A DNA stretch of 64,000 bases from assembly GCA_030248195.1 (NCBI GenBank), contig JASAND010028718.1, positions 52,892-116,891 of the forward strand, read 5' to 3'. Below, one piece after another: positions 25,301-37,300 of this stretch; positions within the stretch are counted from its first letter, which is position 1; each line of letters begins with the position of its first letter. The notes below the pieces were generated by a model. The model made no database searches and was not told the DNA's origin. It saw nothing but the letters and a program-made list of their open reading frames with translations. This DNA comes from Trissonchulus latispiculum. Its lineage: Eukaryota; Nematoda; Enoplea; Enoplida; Ironidae. The position numbers and the translations under genes are program-made.

Positions 25301-28300
25301 TAATTGTGCGTGTAAATTTTTTAAGCTTTACATATCTTTTGCTCATCCATTAAGATTTGAAATATAATGTTTATTTTTAATATTTGACAATAATTCTCTC
25401 TTCATATGTAGTTTGTGCCTTGGTTACTTGAATCAACGAAATTGAAGAGTTATTAATTCCCTGAACAGAAAGAGCTGAAGCGTTAACTGTGCAGTAATGC
25501 TCCAAATAAATATCTACTGAGAAAGTGACTAAAAATATTCTCTGGCATGACAAACAATTTTTTGAAATTTTGAATAATGTTTCTGGCAAATGCAAAAATT
25601 TAGCAAAAACGGGCTCGGGCCGGGCCGGGCTTGACTTTTTAACTTACGGGCCGGGCCGGGCCGGGCCTGACTTGGAGCGGGCCGGGCCGGGCCGGGCCGA
25701 GGTTGAAAATTTTTTGAACGGGCCGGGCCGGGCCGGGCCGAGCAGAATTTTTTACGGGCCGGGCCGGGCCGGGCCTGAAAATCCAGGCCCGTGAAGGTCT
25801 CTAACAGGGGCCTTGTTTCTCCGAAAAATCCTTTAAAGAAGTTTCTGTTCATGCTCATCCGCCTTGAAACTCTACGACATGTTTTTACTAATATTCTTAA
25901 AGGTGTGTAACAAAATAAGCTGAAAACATCAAGTATATTTGCGAAAAATTGCCTCAGTTGGCTCAGCACCCTTGTGCTCGCTCATATTCAAATTGCACAC
26001 AGTTGATGGCTCGTAACTTACGGAGAACTGAATGAAACAACTCAAAATTTAAACTTGATATGCACAACATATGAGGCTAATTTATGTGTGAAAATGAGCA
26101 AAATCCGTCACCTAAAAATTTTTCATGGTGGACCCCCCCCCCCCTTAAGCTTGGTTCGATTGTGCCTGGGTGGCTCAATCGGTAGAGTGTTGGCCTAGAT
26201 AACCAAAGGTGTGGGTTTGATCCCCACCTCAGGCTCAAATTTTTCGGGTCGGAGGTATGTAGTGAGATCCTTCTTTCTTTCGTATATAATCTTGCATAAT
26301 TCTAAAGCGATGTCTGCTAAACGTTAGTATACTTTCTTGAGTCTTCACACAACAGTCAAATACATATGTCTACAGAAAATTTTGGTACCACTGGCAACAG
26401 CAAGCAACCGGAGCATGTGCCAAATTAAATTTGCAAACTTGCAACTAGTGTCTAGTATCGATTTCTTCAGTTTGTTTGAAAGAATTAAAAGCATATATAT
26501 AATAATATCAGACTCTCTGTTATCAGCTGCCAGACCTGATATGATTAGGTTAACACGAACGCAAATCAGAATATACCCACCCACACTACTATCAGGTATC
26601 TCATAACTCCCACCACATTTCATTTCATTATGTATTTAGAGCAGGTGAATAGTCACAAATGATCACGAAGTAAGAATGGACTACTTTTCTTGTGTATTTT
26701 TATTTATACCATGGCAGCTTTCTTTGGTTTTTGACTTTTTACTTATTACATGTTTTTAAATATTTCTAGATTACTTGTCCAGTTAGACGAAACTGAGAAA
26801 AATTTTGACAAATTATGGTCTCAACATGAACAAAAGCTGCATCAGTGTTACGAATTGAGGCAGTTTGAAAACCATTTTAAACAGGTAACGAATGAGATAA
26901 GTAATTAAATGTTGTTTTCAACATTTTGACTGTTATATCGCTGCCATCTTTAGCCGAGCCAGTATGCTTTTAGGAATGGTCTCACTTAACATAAACTGAC
27001 CCAGTCCTAGATGAAGAAGTAAAGACAGTTGCACAACGACACCAAAGGAACCGTGTTAAACTAGCTTACTTAAACCTTACACCTTTCACGATAAACCTTA
27101 AACTTTAAAAGTTGTGCAGAGCGAATCGGGCTTCAGAGTTCGTTGTGGATTGTGAGCCGAAAAATGCCATTTAGCTCAATAATTTAATCGTATATATTTC
27201 ATTTTCTAACTCATATTATTGAGGTCGTTCACTACCGCTTATATTAACACTGTTCTATCAAGATGACTTGAATGTAAGTCTACAATGCATTTGGCCTATC
27301 CTAGATATACTAATTCTAACCCTAAGGTACCACTTGCAATATACGTAGAGAACTTCCATTAACGCCCATTTAAACCCATTAGGACGACTATTTTGTGAGT
27401 CTCGTGTCCATATTAGCCCAGCTTTAGGATAATAAATATTGTTTGTAATTATGGGGTCCTGTTCCTTAAGCAGGCCAGGTAAAACCTTGATTATGTCTAG
27501 TTTTATAGTTCTAAGCAGATTTTTCAGCAAACATCTTGTATATAATTCATTTTGTTTAAATGTGGATGTATTTTCAAATTTTATGTCAAACTTTTTTTGT
27601 GTATTGCCAAAAGCCTGGATTAAGTGTTGATTTTCATAAGAATTCTGTTATAAATTATTGTTGTATTTTCCTTCCGCAACGATTTGGTAGCTACAAATGG
27701 TAGTGTTAAACAAGGCTTTAATTCGCAGCAGGGGAGGGAGTATTTAACAAGTCAGTTTAGTAGAGGTGAATCTAGGCTAACAGCCTTTTATGTGGAGATG
27801 GGATAGTAGACGTAAAGAAAACGAAGAAATTACCCTGGATCCAAAGTCGGAATTAATGGGCCAAACGGAGAGAGGGGTTATTCTTAACGACGTAATTTCC
27901 CTCATATTTTATGACCATTTTCGCTTGACTAATTTTTAAATGAGATTCCTAGTGTCATTGAAAATGCGACTTTTGACCAGACTTAACTACAAATCTATCG
28001 TTTTCAGTACTCCTATATTGTTCTGTACATTTTCCCAGATAGTACTGTATAGTGTATTAGTATGTACTTATAGGCACTGTAGTTAAGATGTGGGTCTGTT
28101 CTTTTCACCTTCAACGGAAATGGTCAATCCTGCCATTGTTATTTTCCATTTATTTAATTAAATTTGATGAAACTACATTTTTGTTTAATTTACATAGCTA
28201 GCTTCAGGGGATCGTCATATTTTATAGCAAATGTTTTCATTTTCTAGCTGCAAGTAAACTTTGCAATGCACATGCTGCATCTGGAAGAAAATAGAGAAGT

Positions 28301-31300
28301 TGGTGAAAATGGCCGAAAGGTTGCTCAGCTCATTGATTCTCATCGAGCTTATTCAGAAACCGCCCAGGTAAGGGCACAGAGACTGTGTCATTAATACCTC
28401 CAGTTTTGCTAAAGAGCTATATAGGGATCTTCAGCCTCATTAATTTCGAATATTGTTTTTCAACCCAGTTATGCATTAGCTATAAGTGCAAACTAAAATA
28501 ACGTCTAACTAATGCAAAGCTGAATCTAAAATCCAGCGTTCCGATTGACACTTAGGGAACGGGTAAACACCCTATATATGGACATCTTTCTGACAGAACT
28601 GGAGGCGAAAAACGCCTGGTGCTGTGTATTCCGTCGGAAGTCGGAACTGAATACTTTTGAAATTTTAAAATTAGACTGCTGAATAGAGATGAGCACGGGC
28701 CGGATTTTTTCGGCCCGGCCCGGCCCGGCCCGCTCCAAAATCTTGCTCGGCCCGGCCCGGCCCGGCCCGCTGGCAAAACTTTTCGGCCCGGCCCGGCCCG
28801 CTCCAAGATTTGGCCCGGCCCGGCCCGACAAAAGAAAATTTCCAGAATTTTACTAACAATATTATTTCAAAGGGTCCAATGCAACATAGAAACGCTAAAT
28901 TATGCTACAAAATGTTAAATTTTGCTGTAAAATAGCCAGAATGAGTAGATATTTAGCTAATTTTAGCGATTTTAGAAGATTTTCTATAGTCGATCCTGCC
29001 CGTTTCGGCACGCGCCGGCCCGCAGTTATAAAATTTTGTCGGCCCGGCCGGGCCCGGCCCGCTAACAAATGGATGTCGGCCCGGCCCGGCCCGGCCCGGC
29101 CCGCGGGCCGGGCCGGGCCGACGGGCCGAAATGCTCATCTCTACTGCTGAAAATTGAACAGAAATACATCCATACCAAATTTGAACTAAACTAGCTAACG
29201 TTTACTGAAAGCTACGATAGCTGTGCATTAGAGGCCTGCATTACGGCCCGCCCGTCCGTCCCGACCCGCGGGCCGATTAGCAAAGTTCACGGGCCGGCCC
29301 GCAGCTCACGGGCTGGGCCACGGGCCGCGCGCCCGGCCTGCTTCAATTATTTTTCGAGATTTTGCTAAAGAATAATATATAAGTGAAAAGTTTAGCTACA
29401 AAGATTGTTCTGCTCTTGAACATACTGCTTTTCAGGAATTAAGAGTTCAGTTCAGTTCAGGAGTTAAAGCATTTTCATTTCATAAATATTGCTGTTTATT
29501 CTATTTACATGAAATAGTCAATTCAATTTGGAAGTTTTTGAAAATCTGCTTTTTGAGAAAAATTGAAAAATTTCGCGGGCCGGGCCGGGCGGACCGAAAA
29601 ATTTGACGGGCCGGGCCGAGCGGGCCATAACCATTCACGGGCCTGGCTGGAAAAAATTCGGCCCGTGCAGGTCTCTACTGTGCATTTACCATAGCAACGC
29701 CTTTGGCCACCCAAATATCAGTTGTCAACCATACATTCCACGTGGAAGTGATAATGGAAAGTCCTATTCGATTATGGTTGCCCTTAAAAGGGCAGTTGGG
29801 ATAAGGTGCCAGATAAGGCTAGAACCGCCGTTCTCAAGCTGGTGGTGAGAAGGCCACAATGTCTTCAATGAGTTGACGGAAAGGACTGTTTCCATTCAAC
29901 TGTCTGTGCCATATCTCAACATTCTGCTTGGGATCCTCGACAGCTAAATTTTGAGTCTCCAGTTTCCAGGTGCAGACTTCCCGCAAAAAGTTATTCCAAT
30001 CACAAAATGAGGTAGGGCAAATTTTCAGCTCCCGCTCACAGAAAGCAACGGTTGCCATTTTGATGGCCCAAACGTAGATGAACCAAATAATTTGCTGAAA
30101 TGATAACTTGGAATTGGCTAACCAAGTGTCACATCGAATTCCAATGTCTTTGCGACATCCTCGAATTCGACATCTCCACTCTTCATGCCCACTTCGAAAA
30201 GAGAGCTTCATCTGATGACCTCTGGGACAAACCCTTTGTTTGTGAAGAATTCCTACTTCTTGCAGGAACGCAATGGACGACTTTTTGTCAACACAAGTCA
30301 GTATTAATTCAGCAAAGGTCATTCCATCGAGATAGTCCATTCTGAAAATTGATTAATATAACTGCATCCTTTGCATTTGCACTAACAGGTCGTTGGCATT
30401 AACGCAGAGCCCTTGATGTATATAATTGGAGGATTGACTATGTTATCTCAATACCCACTTTACTCTTGCTAAGTATTATTGCTCTTTACTCAAGTATTGC
30501 ATTGGGTTTTACGTTATCAGATTAAGAGTGAAATTTGCCCTTTAAGGTGGTGGTATCCTTTTGTGCAGTGCTTTTATGGTGACTTTTTAAAACGCTATAA
30601 CTTTCCAATTTTGGGAGTTTGAAAGAGCTTTATACATCGTTTTAAAGCTTATAATCAGGATATTCATATCAGCTTACGAAACTAGCAAAATTATTAAAAA
30701 ATTACCAAACATTTTCTGAGATAACGGCTAAATATAGACCAAACATCCTTGAACATTGATTTTTCAAGACTGCGGAACCAGACAAAATTTCTTTTTGCGC
30801 TATCATACAGAGGACATATGGGCCGAGGGACGTTTTTTGGGGTTTTGCTCAGTATCACTCAACGGTTGCGAAATTTCGCAAAATGCACGGAAGCACTAAA
30901 TTTTTAAACTTTGCACTAAATTTTCTCGAAACTGTGAACGTTTTAGCCAAAACCAAGAAAAACGTCCCTCCGCAATAGTACGAATTTCCATTTTGCCGAA
31001 AATCTTCGGAATCTGTCGAGTAGTTTTTGAGAAATCGATGTTCAAAGCAAAATAACCGCAGTTTTGCCAAAATGGTTTTCCGGCCAAATCTCTAGCTGAA
31101 AGCAATAACGTCCGGCTAATAGGGATTCATAAAATGTGCATTTGGACGCCGTATCGATTGAGTATAAATGTAACAAAATTGTTCGCAACATTTGGCAGTA
31201 ATTTTGAAAAAACTGATTTCCTCGAAAATGGCCAGTTTTTGACCCTCAAAATGGTTTTTTGCTTATACTGACTTAACCACTGGAGATAGCTCAAAGGTTG

Positions 31301-34300
31301 TAAAAGCAAAAATGTTCACTTTTCTGTCCTTTTTCCAGCCATAACAACCAATCCCGTGTCTTGTCTACCTACTGGGAGCTTAAGGCCAAAAACCAAAACT
31401 TTCTTATCTTTTGGCCTAAAAATCCGGCACTAGTCTCAGAATGTTAAAGAGCACGGAAATAGGTTACTTAGCAAGTTGTAGCTATTTACGTAAAGGATTA
31501 AAGCCGTAGGAGTAAAAAATACCCGTAAGGAAACCAGCACCTTAAGTCATGGACTCCAAAACTAAAGGGCATCCAATAACTTCTAAGACTCTAGTCTTAT
31601 TCTGCTATAGAAGAAGAAGAAGAAGAAGAAGAAGTTTACTTCAGTATAGTGAGTAAACACAAAATCATAAAAATAGTAACAGAAAATCAAAAATAAGTAT
31701 ATAGTAAGGCAACTAATAACAGAAAAAAAACCAAGCTTTATACTCATACGGAAGTAGGCAAGAGAGGATCAGTTTTGACCACCTAACCCCTTGCCCTTCA
31801 GAAATCTTGATAAATCTACATTTTTGGCCAGAAGATTAGTAAAACTAGTTATATTTGGCGCTAACACCACATTAGGAGGTAGTGAATTCCAAATTTTAAT
31901 TATTCTACAATGAAACAGATTTTCTAAAGAGTTGTTAGAAGTTCTTAGCGGTAGTTTTAGACGGAAAGCGTGGCTACATGTGACTGATAACGGTGCGAAA
32001 GAAAAAAGTTCATTAAAGTCAATGTCTATTAAACCATGAACAATCTTGTAAGTCAATTTTAGGTCCTGCAAAATTCTACGATACTCAAGACTTTGCAACC
32101 CAGCAGCTTTTAACCGTTCGGTGTAAGATAGTGCCTGTAATCCAGGGATACGTTTAGTAAAGCTACGTTGGATTTTTTCAATCATATTTATATCTTTATG
32201 TAAAAAAGGTGACCATACACTGGAGCCAGATTCCGAAATAGGCCTAACATAGGTTTTAAACATTTTGATTAAAAAATCTCTATATATATTCAGTATACTC
32301 AGCAGATTTTAAATAATAGCGAAGCCTGCAGAACCTGTGACAGAAAACTTGATGTTTTCTGCATTTTTCAATTTATTAAATTTAGAGACTAAAAACTAGA
32401 ATAACCAAGACACTTATTTACACACTTCGGGTACCCCACACTTCTCCCCCAGCATAGGTATCGAGTGAACGTTGTATCTAACTATATAACTACCTACGGC
32501 CTGTTAAGAAATTGAACGATAAGGAAATCTACTTTTGAAGAGTCAGTTTCAGCATTCCCGTCTTCTTCTCTTATCACAATGGATGAGAAAACATTGAGAC
32601 GCATCTGCTGATTGGAGTATTAGCCAAGAACAACTTCAAATTTAAGCTTTAATCTCCCCGTGTGACTCTGGCGTAGTCTATTAGCACAACGTATTATTGC
32701 AAAAATCCTGTTTTGAGCGTTGACGTTAATTTCCCTCCAAAATCAGGATTTCTCCTAGTTGCAGGCAGGCGGGGGCACTTTATTATATTTTCATGACATG
32801 AAAAATAACTTTTTGAAGTTTACACTGTACTCACTTTTTATTGGCTTCAACAAAGGTTTTTACAGTATAATCTTATTTTATTTACAGTATAATTTTAATC
32901 CTTTTGTAATGTCTTTCTCTGTACTGTCTCCCCGTTGTTTCCATCAGCTTAAACCACTCGAAACTCAGCTAATGTTTTTCATTCTAGCGCAATGTAACTC
33001 AATCTGACTGCATCTATATAATGCACTCTTAACGATACGGGAATAGCATGATGGCTACAGTTTTCGATGTGATAGCTTTCTCCCATACTTCTGTCTCCTC
33101 TACTGTTTGATTTTCCAAGAGTGAAAGCAACAATGGAGTGATTATAATAGTTTCATGTGCTACTTCCGCAGAGCCTTGCAGCGAGCTTTACAAGTTGTCT
33201 GAACAGTTTCGTTCATAATCTATAGCTTAACTTGTTAACAAGAAACCACCGTGAGACATTGACATATATAATTTACTGAGCCAAAGGTTCAAAGTTTCTG
33301 AGTGTTTGCTCATCTTCGATTAGCTTTATTCCTATACGAAATAGAGGTTTGTCAGATTGCCTCAGCTTCTTTCTTTATGTACTCTTGATATTGCGGAAGA
33401 CAAGCACTAGCAACCGTGTTAGAATAAAAAGTATGTTATATAAATGTGTTTTTATTTGATATTGAATCAGTTGAAACGTTTTGATAGGTGCGGTTTAAAA
33501 TACGTCTGTTATCCTAATATAAATCTCTACGTGTCCTGAAAATATTTGATTAAACAAATATTTAGTCTCCGTTGAGTTGATATATACTTTTTCAATTTTC
33601 CACCAAATGACAGTCGTCCTTGACTTAATATTGCAAAAAAGACCCATCAAAATTTTTTATGTTAGTTTATCTAGACATTTGTCTCAGAAGTTCAATGAAA
33701 GACGCAGACGGGTAATTTAGCCCTGTTGGCAAAGTTTACACAGCTGCAAAACTTTGTAGTATACTAGTCAAAATGTTCCTAAGCCGATTCAAGCTAAATT
33801 TAATATTCTCTTTAAAATTATTTATCATTTTAAAGTGACATATGATGTGTAATCTTTGCAATGAAAACGCCGCTGAATTTCATTTTATCCTATCAAACCT
33901 CAAACCTCTCTCTTTTTCTTTTAACATTTTGGGTCGGTCTAGCCTGGCTTTTGTTTTAATTTTTCTACACATCCCTTTGTTGGAATTTCTAGTTGTGTTT
34001 GAACTACATTACGACATGTTCTCATGCACCACTTATGCATTGCACAATTGTGCTGTATTTTTATTACACTTTCCCCGCTGGTTTTAGTTTGTACTCTTCT
34101 GCACACGTTCTCGTTTTGCGGAAGATTGTTTTATAATTTTGGGTTTATCACCAAATTTCACAAAATTACAACTTTCGGATAGTTTCCCAGCACACGTCGC
34201 CTAACACATGCTTCTTTATTGCACACTTTACTTTAATTATTGTACGTACTATCTGACAGCAGTCTTATGCTTCGTTAAGCATGTAAGAAGTTTGTTATTC

Positions 34301-37300
34301 AGTAAACTTATTATAGTGATCTGATACATGCAACGTATAGCGACAGGGTTTTTCGAAATTTACTAATTACATGATTGATGCGATGCTTTTTCAAAACGGT
34401 TTGTTCAACTAGTCTCTTTTAATATGCGTTTTACTTCCGTTTAAAAAGAAAATACAAACCTTAGGGTGAGCACAAAGGCTTGCAGTTTTTTCCAAGGACT
34501 AGTGATTCCAGCCTGGATCTAGAATCAATAAATGCCACCATACCTTAAATAACAATGTTCAGTAGAAAAGCTGAGACAATTTGGGAACTTGCTTTTAAGG
34601 TGGTGATTCCTTTTGGAGACATCAACTTTGAACCCTTATTACTCATTCATTACCTGGAGTTAAGAAGCCATTTTTATATCAAAATGGAGCTTAACATTTT
34701 TTCTTTCTAATAAATGCAAGAGAACTAGCTTCAGTTTTCGAAAACTATTTTACTGCATTTTCGAAGTACTTTAATTTTCCAGATTTTTTGCAGACTGAAG
34801 TAAATTTTTTCGTGAGGCATCGATTATACCATTCGATACCTCTATCAAATACCTGGGGACCCTTTTTTAGTTATTATGAAACCGCTTTTCGTAATGGAGA
34901 TATTAGCTAAAATGTATGCGCAACCTGGTTTTTGCCTACTTTTCCCAACTTTAGCAAGCGACCACTTTAGCTAGAAAGCAGCAATCGGGGCAACTAAAAA
35001 AGGGTCCCTGGGTATTTTTGTGTAAAACATGTCTAGTAAGTGGCAATTCTCTATCATGCATAGTAAATGCTCCACAATCGCTGGAAAAAATTTGGTCATG
35101 TTTTTGCAAAAACTACATTTTTATGATAGCAGCGTACAGGATAGCATTTAGAAGATTATAACGCCACGAATAATCGGCCTCGACGAGACCTTCAAATTGA
35201 TGCCATTCGTTTAATTTTACTGCTTGCGCAGCTCAAGAAATGGGGGATTATTAGATTTCTGCAAAAATGACAAGTTTTCAACGCCAAAATAAGAAAATCA
35301 CTTATATCTCACTGTAGAGAAACGTTAGAAAGGTGCTTCAAAAAACAAAAATGTAGAGCTCAACAAGATCTTTCGAATGAATATAATCATAGCTATGCAA
35401 CTGCTGTCTAATTGTCAAAAAGCGGCAAAAACCGCCCTGAACGGAAACGTTGAAGTTTTGAAGCGGGATTGCGCGGAGGGTGTTAGAATGCTAAAAGAAC
35501 TTATTTTGGAAAGTTTCATCAAATTTCATCCTGATTTGGACCGTCAACCAATAATATGTACTCAAAAGGAAGGGTGTGCATAAAACACGGCCCCGGCCCC
35601 GGCCCCGGCCCCGGCCCGGTACATAAAACACGGCCCCGGCTCCGGCCCCGGCCCCGGCCCGGGTGCATAAAACACGGCCCCGGCCCCGGCCCCGGCCCCA
35701 CATAAAACACGGCCCCATTACGGCCCCGTGCATAAAACACGGCCCCGTCACGGCCCCATACATAAAACACGGCCCCGTCACGGCCCCATCAAAAAATCAT
35801 GTTTTTGACTAATGGGACTCAATATAACCAATTCAGCATCTCCCAATCTATCAAATTAAATTGTTTAAATGTTTAGTCTTTGAGTTTGAAAAATCGAATT
35901 TTGAATTGAAAATTTTATCTCTGAACCACCTTTTTAAGTTTTGGTATCTTGGTAACCCTACAAATAACAAACTTTATGCAATGCAGTTATTAAATTTGTA
36001 AATTAAATTAAATTGTGTAAATGTGTTTATGTACAACATTTGGTCATATGTAGTTTCGTTAATAAGTTAATTTTAAAGGTGATGAAAATTTGTAAATTCT
36101 AAAATTTCACAAAAATGTTTTACTCAAGTTTTTCGGAGCGCAAGATAAATTTAAAAATAAATTTACACATAAACACATTTACACAATTTAATTTAATTTA
36201 CATTGCACTATACTTACATTTACATTTACATTAAATAACTGCCTTGCATAAAGTTTGTTATTTGTAGGTTTACCAAGATACAAAAACTTAAAAAGGTGGT
36301 TCAAAGATAATATTTTCAATTCAAAATTCGATTTTTCAAACTCAAAGATTGAACATTTAAACAATTTAATTTGATAGATTAGGAGATGCTGGATTGGTTA
36401 TATTTAGTCCCATTAGTCAAAAACACGATTTTTTTGATGGGGCCGTGACGGGGCCGTGTTTTATGTATATGGGGCCGTGACGGGGCCGTGTTTTATGCAC
36501 GGGGCCGTAATGGGGCCGTGTTTTATGTGGGGCCGGGGCCGGGGCCGGGGCCGTGTTTTATGCACCCGGGCCGGGGCCGGGGCCGGAGCCGGGGCCGTGT
36601 TTTATGTACCGGGCCGGGGCCGTGTTTTATGTACCGGGCCGGGGCCGGGGCCGGGGCCGGGGCCGTGTTTTATGCACACCCAAAAGGAATCACCACCTTA
36701 AGTTCCACCAAAATTTGGTTTTTCTCATTCTATTGTGGTTTGAGACGAAGTACGAAGACGCCATCGAATTCTCAAATTTCACACTTAGTTTAGCTTTAGC
36801 ATAGCTGAGTCACTGCTGGCATTAACATTGTAAGGAATGTTCGTTATTCTACGACTCATTTATTTATTGCGCATTGCAACAATAAAGTTTGCGACCTTTC
36901 CTTATCACTGCTTTACTGGATCTAAAAAGCAGTCCAAATCTTCTTTTACTTGATTAGGGAAACTGTTGTTTGTTTCACTTATCCACAGAGATTTACAGAA
37001 AAATGTGTGTGTATGCATCACTCCACAACACAATGGTTGTGGTTGTCGGCTTCCTTCGGCGTATCAGAGGAATTGTAAAAAAGTTTTCTGTCCATGAAGA
37101 AACTGACTTTTCTAATTAATTTAGCTGTAGGCATGACTCCCTCTCGGATCTTTCGTAAGGTTCAAGGGAATTGGTTCCTCTTCAAGATCTCAGCAAGCCT
37201 CATTTTAATCTTTTAACAAAGAATAGAGTAGAGTAGAGTAGAAGAGTTAAAATTAGCATGTATAGCGCTGATTATTACTTTTAACTTTTTTTAAAAAGGC

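Noticed and set aside
35491..35781. Frames rich in GRGRGR and CFM repeats (also 36456-36804)
   Set aside because: Translation of GGGGCC blocks and their ten-base spacer, open on both strands; an artefact of the repeat.
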